A DNA stretch of 64,000 nt, from contig CM060964.1 in the NCBI GenBank assembly GCA_030765045.1, positions 136,624,448 through 136,688,447 on the forward strand, read 5' to 3'. This document shows, piece by piece, positions 36,001 through 45,270 of the stretch. Both the position numbers and the translations under genes were made by a program. Position 1 is the stretch's first letter; each line of letters begins with the position of its first letter. Source of the DNA: Tenodera sinensis. Its lineage: Eukaryota; Arthropoda; Insecta; Mantodea; Mantidae. The notes below the pieces were generated by a model that was not told the origin of the DNA, searched no databases, and saw only the letters and a program-made list of their open reading frames with translations.

Positions 36001-36645
36001 TTTTGTATAGAATTTCAAATTTTCATCAAGCAGTTATTCTCTCAGATTCCAGGGCAGCAATTATAGCAATTACTTCCAAGTTGTCACTAAAAATCCAAAC
36101 AATTATAGAATGTTGGAAAATCCTTACCCATCTAACCGCACTTCAAAAACACCTAGTCTTCCAATGGATACCAGCTCACTGTGGACTGAGTGGTAATGAG
36201 AAAGCTGATTTTCTTGCTAAAAAGGGTACCGGCAATGTGCAGGAATCTATAGTTAATCTACCATTTTATACAGCTAAAAGATTAGTCAACTCTGAATTCA
36301 AAAAAATTATTGCAAAATATTACTATGAAAAATCAAAAAATAAAAGATGGGAACTACCAAACATTCAAACAGTAATTCCTGAGTATCCTCGAAAAACGGC
36401 AGTTCCAACCTTCAGGTTGATTACGGGACATGATTGTCTGGCAAAACATTTAAACAAAATTGGGATATATTCTTCACCACTCTGTCCTCTATGTGATCTG
36501 CAAGAGGAAATGGACCGAGATCACCTTCAAATATGCTCGGCCACTTCTAGCACCCCATCCATCAGTGAAAAATATTGGAGAGCAAGAGGATTAATGACTT
36601 CATTGTCAGAAATCCAGCATTAGCTAACAACAATATTGCACTTGA
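33017..36645 (+). mobile_element. Nearly full ORF2 LINE with 13-bp TSD
   Basis: ATATTGCACTTGA at 33017-33029 and 36633-36645 brackets the insertion (33030-36632). It begins in the endonuclease domain, so the 5' end and any ORF1 are missing, and ends with a short AACAACA tail. It is the parent family of the fragment at 133-789. Confidence 0.93.
33060..36623 (+). pseudogene. LINE ORF2: endonuclease, reverse transcriptase, RNase H
   Basis: Domains in order: AP endonuclease (LDIFVIQEAN about 33050; IIGDFNAHSKIWG about 33360; SNPDLL about 33510); reverse transcriptase (KKSPGPDHIHPEFIK 34320; YRPIALTSIIAKVMERM 34500; VFIDFQSAYDS 34700; LPQGAVLS about 34885; FADD box ALFADDLVMATS 34978); RNase H (LHIYTDGSLIS 35850; WIPAHCGLSGNEKADFLAKK 36165) and a CPLCDLQEEMDRDHLQIC knuckle. 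The frame shifts at least between 33969 and 34217, before 34966 and before 35316, and stops lie at 33970, 34436 and 35886. Inactive. Confidence 0.92.
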
Positions 36646-36668
36646 AAGATGGCTGAGCCAAATTTGTG

Positions 36669-37345
36669 ACACTAACTCCACTTAAATTTAAAAGTGGAAC
36701 GTGTTTCAGAAGCCATTGCTTCCATCCTCAGCCTGGTTCCCAATGGCAACACTACAGACAAAATTAAAGGTGGTGGTTGCAGAAGTGGTGTCATCTGGTC
36801 TTGTTGTGATGAAACTATTGGGGTTTTTCCTACCTCTGTGTTTGCCATTTAGAAAATGTTGCGACTCCATGTGTTGTAATACTTCTAGTAATTAGAGAAA
36901 GTTCAGCAACATATGGAGTCAGCCATCGCCACTACCCATAATCCTGTCTCCAGTGTTGCCAATCGCACCCAGGCTAAGGATGGAAGCAATAGCTTCTGAA
37001 ACATGTTCTGCTTTTAAATTTAAGTGGAGTTAGTGTCAAATCCGAATTTCTAGTATTGTTTCACTTTACTGTTTCCAACTTCTAATCATAAAATCAATTA
37101 GTAAAGGCCTACAAGTTTCCAGAAGTATTAATTAGACAAGGTTCAGCAACATGTGGAGTCACAAAGTTTTAAACATGGCAACCATAATAGAAACAAAACC
37201 TCAGTAGTTTCATCACAACATGACTAGATGACCCCACTTCTGCAACCACTACCTGTAATCCTGTATCCAGTATTGCCAGTCAGACCCAGACTGAGTACGG
37301 AAGCAATAGCTTCTGAAACATGTTCCACTTTTAAATTAAAGTAAA
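36669..37345. mobile_element. Foldback element with three related arms
   Basis: ACACTAACTCCACTTAAATT (36669) is repeated in inverted form ending at about 37037, and the arm extends about 100 bp (GTGTTTCAGAAGCCATTGCT against AGCAATAGCTTCTGAAACAT). A third copy at about 37140-37345 pairs with the left arm over roughly 200 bp (GTGGTTGCAGAAGTGG, TTGTGATGAAACTA). No protein is encoded. Confidence 0.75.
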
Positions 37346-37351
37346 TGAAGT

Positions 37352-37525
37352 TAGGGCGGTTTTACCAATGAGTGTTAAATTTTAACTCCAAATTAAACTG
37401 ATTTAACACCAAAGTTAAGAACATTTGTTTCATTAAACAGTGTTAGCTTTAACTCAGTGTTAAAACTTGTGTTAAATTAACTTGTCGATACCTGAGTTAA
37501 AGCGTTTAACACTATTTAAGTACTA
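37352..37525 (+). repeat. Possible PIF/Harbinger-like element end
   Basis: The tip GGGCGGTTTTACC follows TTA and is followed by many TTAAAC/GTTAA-type internal repeats (AGTGTTAAATTTTAACTC). TTA targets and GGG tips occur in PIF/Harbinger elements. The other end was not found; a foldback element starts at about 37527. Confidence 0.3.
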
Positions 37526-37526
37526 T

Positions 37527-38700
37527 GTGTTCTTTGACGGACTGGGCTGCCCTATGGTGACAAGGGACCGGTGCTCTCTCTGCCAGAGTTACATATAAAG
37601 GTTCGGCAAGTCACGGGTATGGAATATTAACTACTGTGCTAACATCACATCAGATGTTGAAATTGATGACCTTCAACACATTCCCTATATCTCCAAAAAC
37701 AATTCTGGTTTACTCACAAAAGTTCATGTTGACCGATTGCCTCTATTTCTCTCGCGATTTTGTCCCTAAATTGTTTTAATGTGTGTGGATTTAATGTGTA
37801 CACTTCATTCTTTAACGTTCCCCATAAATAAAAAGCTCATGGAGATAGGTCAGGGGAATGAGGTAGCCACAATCCTCGACTAATTATTCTGTCACCACAC
37901 CCACTTCACAATTCATACGTAGAATTACTGACAGTGTGTGCTGTAGATGAATCCTGCTGAAACCAGCTATAAAATCTTTAATTTCTTGTTAGCTGTTGGA
38001 GAAAAAAAAAAACACTTAAAATAGAATTTACACAAATGTGTGAATCAACTTTTGTGTTGTGAGACTGGTAATTCTATGGGTGGTGAGGGACTTCATGAAT
38101 AATATGGAGATTTTTGGTAGCCCAGTATCAATTGTGAGTAGAAATTGACCTTGAAGATAAACCACACTTCATCAGTGAAGAACGTTAAAGGTGGGTCCAC
38201 GTTGTCATTATGAATGGACTGCTAAAACCAATTGCAATAATTAACCCTACTTACGGGATCTTGTGGTTGTACAGCATGAACTTTTAAGTTTCAGAAGTTT
38301 TATTGCCACGAAAGCTGATGTTGTGAAAGTGTTAACCTCTTGTGCTAAATGCCCAAGCAATTTTTATTTATGGGGAATGTTAAAGAATAAAGTGTATGCA
38401 TTAAATCTGCACACGTTAAAAGAATTGAAGGACATAATCATGAGAGAAATAGAGGCAATCAGTCAACATGAACTTTTGTGAGTAAACCACAATTGCTTTC
38501 GAAGATATTGGGAATGTGTTCGCATTGAAGGTCATCAATTTCAATATCTGATGTGATGGAGGTAAGCCTAATGCAAGTTGGTACAGTAGTTAGTGTTCCG
38601 TACCTGTGACTTGCCAGTCCTTTATGCATAACTCTGACGAAGAGTGTGCTGGTACTCGCCCGGTCCCTTGGCACTGCGGAATGGTCTGGTTGGTCAAAGA
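37527..38700. mobile_element. Foldback Tc1-like element with transposase ends in both arms
   Basis: The left end (37527, TGTGTTCTTTGA) and right end (about 38700, reverse complement GTGTTCTTTGACC) are long inverted repeats of about 200 bp, then extended further by coding homology. The plus strand 38350-38560 encodes FYLWGMLKNKVYALN ... RIEGHQFQYLM, a transposase C-terminus related to 27813. The minus strand 37640-37860 encodes the same region. Both arms therefore derive from one transposase end. Confidence 0.72.
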
Positions 38701-38775
38701 ACACATGCTAGAATCAGAACTGAAAAATTCAATGCCACAACTGGGCAGTAAGTTGGTTGGCATAAAAAAATAACA
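38700..38775 (-). mobile_element. Deleted remnant of the 10.3-kb SINE family
   Basis: The sequence GAACTGAAAAATTCAATGCCACAACTGGG followed directly by CAGTAAGTTGGTTGGCATAAA (each piece shown is shorter than the element) matches two separated parts of the 10837-11075 SINE, with the middle deleted. Confidence 0.55.
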
Positions 38776-39099
38776 TTTAACGCTTGCTTAAATTTGAAAA
38801 ATGGCTGTCACAAATCAACCAGTAGACACTGAGTTGTATTTACAAGGAAGAAATGTACCAATTTCCAGGCATTCTGGGAGCAACAGACTGCAGGCATCTG
38901 AGAATTCAATCTCCTGAACGCCAAAGGGCAGAAACCTACTTTAACTTCAAGGGTTACTTTTCAGTTAATGTTCAAATAATTATAGGCTGTCAGTTTTTTT
39001 GCACTCAATAGTTTATCTGTATTTGGCTACCAGCTTAACCACTAACTCTTTTTCCAAAGATAAAAAAATTGTGCCCCTGTATCTAGCTTTCTCATTCAT

Positions 39100-39610
39100 T
39101 TTTCACCTCTATTTGTGTTATATTTACATTTATTTGCATTCCGTAGATCCTACACAACAGGATGTGGAACATGTCAATATGTTATACAATATTTACAATA
39201 TAATTACATAGCACATAGATAACCTAATGATTACATTGGATGTTGTTAAATTCAATAATGCTATAGCACGAATGCTTAAGAAGATATTCCTTTAGCTTAA
39301 TTTTGAGTACCTTGTCATTACAGGTCCTCAACTCATTAGGTAGCATATTAAATATTTTTATGCAATGGTAATGCACTCCTTTTTGGACACATGTGAGGTC
39401 AGTTGATGGTATATGGAGTTCAGATCTAGATCTTGTATTGATATTGTAGATGTCAGAATTAGTAGTGAAGTAATTTTTATTTTTTATATAAAAGGTAATC
39501 AGTGAATATATGTATTCTCTGGAAAGGGTTAATATTTCTACATTTTTTAAATTGCTTCTACACGACGTTCTTGCATGAGAGTGTGATACAATTCTGAGTG
39601 CCTTCTTTCG
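39100..39610 (-). pseudogene. LINE ORF2 3' end fragment (CR1/Jockey-like)
   Basis: The minus strand reads ILTLSREYIYSLITFYIKN, a HNTR-like YNINTRSRSELHIPS, and QKGVHYHCIKIFNMLPNELR, the C-terminal motif series found after the reverse transcriptase of several LINE groups. It ends near 39230. Clade uncertain. Confidence 0.62.
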
Positions 39611-39649
39611 TAAGAGGAAAATTCTCTGTGAGTTTGTTGAATGAAAGAC

Positions 39650-39935
39650 ACAAAAGTTCTAGAACACACAGAAAATTACTGGGACAGACTCATCAAGGCC
39701 ATCCACATCAAATTACACCCCAACAATTACTACAGAGATGGCGGACTCAAACTAAGCTTCACGCGGACAACAGCCATCAGAAACACCTACAAAAACAGCA
39801 ACACCATTGACCCTGAACAAAATGCGTACCCACGGGAAGACACCCCAACTGGCAACCCCAGACAAAGTTCGTACCCGCGGGAAAACACTTCAGCCGAGGA
39901 TACACATACCTCACGACAGCCGGCCCAATCACAGA
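39650..39935 (+). pseudogene. Possible Penelope-like C-terminal fragment
   Basis: The plus-strand segment ENYWDRLIKAIHIKLHPNNY and RDGGLKLS resembles the C-terminal motif after GIY-YIG in Penelope-like proteins (E-I-x-L-HPNN-x-N-RDGG). A diverged repeat PREDTPTGNP/PRENTSAEDT follows. It adjoins the Jockey fragment, so one of the two is inserted or recombined. Confidence 0.4.
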
Positions 39936-40114
39936 CCATCACCACTGGAACATGGAAAATTTCCAAAGCGCTGGAAGGAAGCACGAATCCTAATGTTTCC
40001 TAAGCAACACAAAGATCCTTCCATTCCTACTAATCAGAGGCCAATTAGCCTATTAAGCACACTAAGTAAACTGCTGGAAAAAATCATACTCAAAACGCCT
40101 AAACTCATTTATAA

Positions 40115-41138
40115 TTAACCTCTTGAGCGATGGCCATTTAAAACGTCCGCGAGCCGAGAACTGCTAGCATTTAAATTGTTAAATGCGCTTCGTATATACA
40201 CAGCTGTATTTTGTGTAAATATTAAGTTATTTTAATGAAACAAAAACTGGTATAAAACTCGTTATTTGCAGTATAAATGTACGTCATCAGCAAAGTTGAG
40301 TTGTATTTACAAAACGTTGAAATGGCACAATTTTGTTTCACTGTGGTGAAAAGTCAACTTTGCTCTGTCGAACGCATCTAATATAAGTTCTCGGAAAGAA
40401 AGAGTAAAGAAACACCCAATGTATGTGTGGCTTATGCGTCAGCATACTGTGTAATAAAGCGCTACTGCATGCGTGGTCTCTTGAGTCATCAGAATAGATC
40501 AACATTGCAACTTTTGCTTACGCGAGTTTCGTAACTTAGTAGAGTCCGTGTCTTTCTTTGTTGAAATACATACGTATTCTTTCCTGCTTGTAGCTGAAGG
40601 GAGAAGTGGTATAAAAAGGTGTTTTTGCACCAACTGGATATAACCATATACAATTGTTTGGGGATTTGGACAGCTCTCTAAACCCACACAGGACAATGAC
40701 CGACCTTGACTACCGACTATAAATAGCTCGCAGCCTAATTGAACAATACCACGTTGGGGGTTGAAAATCCAAAACCCCTGCACTCCTCAGACTTCAAGGA
40801 AAACATTATCCTAAAAGGATACCACCAACAGCAAAGAAGTCCCGCCCATCTCCAAAGTGTTTCGTGTGCCGCAAGAAGGGAATTCGCGAATGTGGAGATG
40901 TACGTACCCTTGTGTGTTTATCCCTGTTTTGTGGTAAATCACTGCAGAACGAACATATTAAGGTAAGCCAATAAAGTATATAGACCTTACTAAAATGTTT
41001 CATAAAGGGAAAATTATAATAAGTTGAGTTGGATAAGGGATAAATAAGGGTTAAATGCTTAAACGCACAGGACGCCCATATCGCTCATCCGTCATTTTAA
41101 ATTGACGTGATTTCACGTCGAATCCCTCAAGAGGTTAA
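40115..41138 (+). mobile_element. piggyBac-like element, copy B, in the Jockey RT
   Basis: TTAA at 40115-40118 and 41135-41138 flanks 1016 bp. The left tip is CCTCTTGAGCGATGGCC. The right tip, on the minus strand, is CCTCTTGAGGGATTCGACG, similar to copy A. Transposase coding near 40700-40950 shows only a C-terminal ribbon (PPTAKKSRPSPKCFVCRKKG), like copy A. Jockey coding continues on both sides of the TTAA. Confidence 0.93.
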
Positions 41139-41955
41139 AAACAATGCGATAACAGACGACCAGTTCGGCTTCAGGGCCAACCACTCTGCAACTCTACAGA
41201 TCCTTAGGCTTACAGAAAGTATCACCAAGGGATTTAACACTAAACGATAGACAGGTGTGGTCCTATTGGACATAGAACGCACCTTCCATAAAGTGTGGCA
41301 TGCAGGATTACTCCACAAACTCATCCGCATAGGGGTACAAGATTCAATGGTCGCCCTAATAAAAGATTACCTCAGTGGAAGGAGTTTCAGAATCTCAATT
41401 GAGAATACCGAATCCTCATTGCACCCAATAAACGCGGGAGTCCTACAAGGAAGTTTACTCAGGCCTATGTTATTTAATATATACATCATCGATCTACCAC
41501 CACTAGTCAGGGTAGATAAATACATATATGCGGACGACACGGCCCTGGCCACGCAATCTACACAGCCACGCATCATACACCTACGGCTCCAGAATGCTTT
41601 AAACGCTCTGGAGCCCTGGTTCAGCAAATGGCGGGTAAAACTGAATGCAAGAAAAAGCCAAGCAATCATTTTTACCAGGCAAAAATTGCATAGACAAAGG
41701 AGGCGAGCCCTCCCACTCCTCACCGTAACTCAGGAACCAATCGGGTGGGAGACATCCGCCATGTACCTCGGGGTTAAGACGGATGAATATCTCACATTGA
41801 GTGAACATATTAATGCGGCCAGAGCAAAGGCCAAAGGCCAACTCAACAGACTGTACCCGCTGATTAATCTGAACAGCAGCCTTAAGCTACGCATGGGACT
41901 TATGCTCTATAAGACGCTGATCCGAGCCATCTTAACTTACGCCGCCCTGGTATGA
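41139..41955 (+). pseudogene. Jockey-like reverse transcriptase, catalytic part
   Basis: Motifs: DDQFGFRANHSATLQILRLT (41153); VVLLDIERTFHKVWHAGLLHK (41258, motif A with Asp); INAGVLQGSLLRPMLFNIYI (41432); IYADDTALAT (41525, YADD box); WRVKLNARKSQAI (41627); MYLGVKTDEYLTLSEHI (41761). Motif A has VWHAGLL as in Jockey. Stops at 41249 and 41955 and a missing 5' half make it inactive. It retains the YADD catalytic pair. Confidence 0.87.
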
Positions 41956-42645
41956 GGATATGCGGCAAAAATGCACATAAAACACCTCCAAATGATGCAA
42001 AATAGAATACTGCGAATTATTACAAAACTACCGCCAGAGGCTCCTTCGTACCAGCTACACCTAAAATGCTCACAATCGAGCAGTTTATTGAACACCTGGC
42101 ATGCAACCTGTATGCCAAAAAGAACAAGAACCATAACGAGCAAATACGAATGCTCGGGGAGTATGATATTGCACACGACAAACACCTCCGCCCTCTGTCA
42201 TTGTTTGATCGCACTATAAAGATAGGCGAACCTGAGCTCAACATACAGGAATACCTGAATAATTTAGTACAATGAAATTGCTGGTTAGGAGATGAAGGGA
42301 AGCATACAACAAACACAAAACACTGCAATACACATACATACTGTTAAGCCCTCACAAGTCCTTGCGCTACCTAGCCAACGCGGACCCCGGGAGACAAGGG
42401 CCTCCCCGGCAGTGGCACAGGCTCGCTCCTGCACTTCAGGCAGACAGCCCGCCATGTGTGCACTTATATGACCAGGCACGAACAGGTACACCATTAATGA
42501 CGAAGCCTCCGGCTTGATATCAACATAGTAAGTAAGCATAATAGATACATTAGAAGTTAGAACTGCAAATTGGAAATTATGCCACCATACACTGCACCTA
42601 GATATATAAGTGTAACTTAAATACTTCTAGTATAGATCATAGGCT

Positions 42646-42676
<31 letters not shown>

Positions 42677-43216
42677 CCTCTAAGGACAAGAAACGAAATC
42701 CTTCGGGTGGAGAAGAAACTAAACATGCTCATTCAGTCATCCCTCACACCCATCTACACTATATGTAACACCTAACAATGCCAAATGGCTGACACACAAA
42801 AGACAACCAACAACTATCAAACACATCACCATTAATTACTACCAGGGGGCACTCAGGGCTTATGTCATGTTTATCCTCGGGTACATCAGTAATACTCGTT
42901 GTTACTGCCACTGGCAGGCAGCTTCCATCTTTCACCACTGAATGCACAGGTGCTTAATGCGGTACTGCAGCATTGAGGTCTCGACTTCAAGACTTCCGGT
43001 GGGTTTTTTTTGTGAGTAGGCTGCCCGGGTTCAAAGCCAGGGTAGGAGTCTTACACTCGCATGCATGCATGCGGTTAGGGCGTAAGTAGCCTTTTTCCCC
43101 ACCCACCCACAAAAAACCATCACCCGCTCATTGGCCAGGACAACACAACCCACATCCTCCAAACCATAGGATATATTTGGAAAACTGAGGAGACCTTTTC
43201 AAGCACAGGAACCAGT

Positions 43217-43477
43217 GTGCCTCCTCCCAAGATGGCGGCAAGAGCTCCCAGCGGCTCGAACAGTGACGCCGTCAGGCAAGCCCCCAAACCAACTAGACAG
43301 GTCCAGGTCTACTCCCGCGACAATCACTACTCCACACGTCTCAACATTAATAGCCCTGAGTGGTTCCATAATATAGAGATGTGCTACATGGCCCTGGACG
43401 ACTTCAACTTAAGCCTGACAAGACTTTGGACACGCTCCAGGTCTACTATAACTTTTTCCAACGACTTCTTGACGTGA
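43217..43477 (+). pseudogene. Jockey-like ORF1 C-terminal part
   Basis: The ORF ends 6 bases before the ATG of the endonuclease ORF (stop at 43475-43477, ATG at 43484), the usual ORF1-ORF2 spacing. No CCHC knuckle is seen. The product is unrecognised by sequence; the position is the evidence. Confidence 0.4.
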
Positions 43478-43483
43478 CACACA

Positions 43484-44600
43484 ATGGACGTTAATCCCAC
43501 GACTAACTTAATGACCTGGAACACACATGGACTAAGACAACGAAAACATGACCCTCTTGACTTTCTAGGCAAACACGACATACCATTAGTCCTCACGGAA
43601 ACTCACCTGAACCCTCGTGATAGACTTAACTTACCCGGATATTATCTTTATAAAAACGACAGAGATAGGGGTGGCGGAGGCACAGCCATAGCTGTCCGCA
43701 GAGACATCGCCCATCATCAAGTACCAGTTCCACCCCTCCACAGACTTGAGGCAACAGCAATAGCTACCACAATTAACAACCACATAATCATCATCTCAGC
43801 ATACAACCCACCAGGCGATATAGTCACAGCGGACATTGACTCACTCTTGCAGTTAAACCCAAGTGTTATAATAGCAGGCAACTTCAATGCCAAACACGCA
43901 CTATGGAATTCATCCAACATGAACGCGGTAGGCCAAACCCTATCACGCCATGAAAACAGATCCGATTACATGATACACACGCCCACAGAAACCGACGTAC
44001 GTCTCGTTTCAGGCAAACCAAACGCCTGATATTCTAGACATAGTACTAGAAAGGCAAGCCGGCACCCGTGTCTCACAAGCTATCGTCAGACCATCTACCG
44101 GTCCTCATAAAACTTGAAGGCCCTCTCCGGAGTGTGCCACCCAGACAGAGGTGAAATTATAGCAAAGCCAACTGGGACACCTTTGCAGAAACCATAGATG
44201 CCCAAATATCGGACATTTAAGTTGACTCAATTGAGGACATAGATGCTGCTACCAAAAAGGTGGAAAAGGCAATACAGTATGCCACAATGGTGGCAGTTCC
44301 ACTACAGCGGCAAAAGAAAACAAGCGCATGCCTGCCAACAGACATACAATGTCTTACCAAACAAAGAAATAGAACCAGGCAACAATGGCAGCAACACCGA
44401 CATCCGACACTACAGAATCAACTCAAAACTCTGAACCAACAACTTCGTGAGCGGACATCCACTGTTATATCCAACCAGTGGAACGACACGTTACAGTCAC
44501 TAAACCCGGGCACCAACACTGTGGAGAATAGTCAAATGTCTCACCCGGGACAAGATCTCCATCCCCCCTCTTCACGTGGGTCAACATGTTGCTATATAAT
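43484..44600 (+). pseudogene. Jockey-like ORF2 endonuclease and linker
   Basis: The N-terminus carries LMTWNTHGLRQRKHDPLDFL, VLTETHL, GGGGTAIAVR, IIISAYNPPG and VIIAGNFNAKHALWNS, the APE-type endonuclease motifs (E in TETHL, N in GNFNAKH). An intact ORF runs 43484-44029. After a frameshift a linker follows at about 44260-44604 (QCLTKQRNRTRQQWQ, QWNDTLQSLNPGTN). RT motifs are absent. The DH pair near the C-terminus of the endonuclease is not visible before the stop. Confidence 0.85.
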
Positions 44601-44703
44601 GTAATACACTTAGCACTTCATTTTTTTTTATCAGGACACTTTCACAACAGCAGAAACACTCAAAATACATTTACTGCAACTACACCTATCGCCTACTACT
44701 TAC

Positions 44704-44790
44704 TTGGTCTGGATTTCCAATATTTTCTTCTTCTGGTCTTGTAATTAGATCTTTCTGGGGCTCGAATTGATATGGCCTGATATCAGACAT
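44704..44790 (-). CDS. Possible single 5' exon, 29 codons, with donor
   Basis: ATG at 44790 opens MSDIRPYQFEP..., and a good donor (CAA|GTAAGT) ends the frame at 44704 in phase 0. The segment is similar from memory to the start of P2X7-intracellular-like zinc-binding proteins (I-x-P-Y-x-F-EP), which occur in mobile and host genes. No downstream exon was identified. It is inside the LRR intron. Confidence 0.35.
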
Positions 44791-45111
44791 GGCTCGAGAA
44801 CTAATAAATGTTACAATAATGTCAAGACATGATACGACACCAACAATGATACAGCCTGATGTATTACTATGCATGACATTCTAATGTGTGGATAGGGATT
44901 ATCATATCAGACAGCATTATTTCTAGAATTTTCAACTTTAATTGCAGGCACACAGATAAATGTAGAAAGCTTGGTTTTTGGCACAAAGAAATCTCTAAGT
45001 ATCATCCATTTAAATGTATTCACCTAAAAATACATTTTTAAGTTAACAATACCTTTAAGTATGTTCTTTTGGCACTAAGTCATTCTTTACGACTATGCTA
45101 CCAATACTGAC

Positions 45112-45270
45112 CTCAGTAATTCGAAGTGGTGGACGGTCACTAAACTCTGGCCTCCCTTTAGCCAAATTCTGCAGCTTTATTATGGAGAAGTCTGAATCAA
45201 ACTTAGTAAGATTTGGAAGCTTATAAAGAAGCTGAGAACAACCCTCTGCGGTTAAAGCTGTTCTCTCAAC
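45112..45270 (-). CDS. LRR protein, internal exon
   Basis: Minus strand, acceptor TTTGTTGCAG at 45270/45271 and donor GAG|GTCAGT at 45111/45112. It gives 53 codons (VERTALTAEGCSQLLYKLPN ... PLRITE), phase 0 on both sides. The LRR-like LLYKLPNLTKF fits the downstream exon at 24681, and both are stop-free. Reading through the donor would give a stop 20 codons on. The gene continues upstream (higher coordinates), but I found no further exon. Confidence 0.62.

Larger units (their letters stand above)
39935..42676 (+). mobile_element. Jockey-like LINE, 3' part (copy 1), split by piggyBac
   Basis: The RT domain begins at about 39950 (PKRWKEARILMFPKQHKDPS, RPISLLSTLSKLLEKII) and is cut at 40118 by piggyBac copy B. 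It resumes at about 41139 (DDQFGFRANHSATLQ) and runs through the reverse transcriptase to a 27-base A-run at 42650-42676. The 5' half is missing. Confidence 0.85.
42677..44604 (+). mobile_element. Jockey-like LINE, 5' part (copy 2)
   Basis: It starts right after the A-run of copy 1 and contains an ORF1-like end, the endonuclease and the linker before RT. It stops at about 44604, before the RT motifs. Together the two copies cover most of a Jockey, but in swapped order. Confidence 0.72.
24682..45111 (-). other. 20.4-kb intron of the LRR gene
   Basis: The donor would be GAG|GTCAGT at 45111/45112 and the acceptor AATAG at 24682. Both junctions fall between codons (phase 0) so the reading frames join. 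The intron carries at least ten separate insertions. The acceptor has a weak pyrimidine tract, so exact use needs transcript data. Confidence 0.6.

Noticed and set aside
41367..41841. Minus-strand ORFs of 80-118 codons
   Set aside because: Antisense shadows of the Jockey reverse transcriptase.
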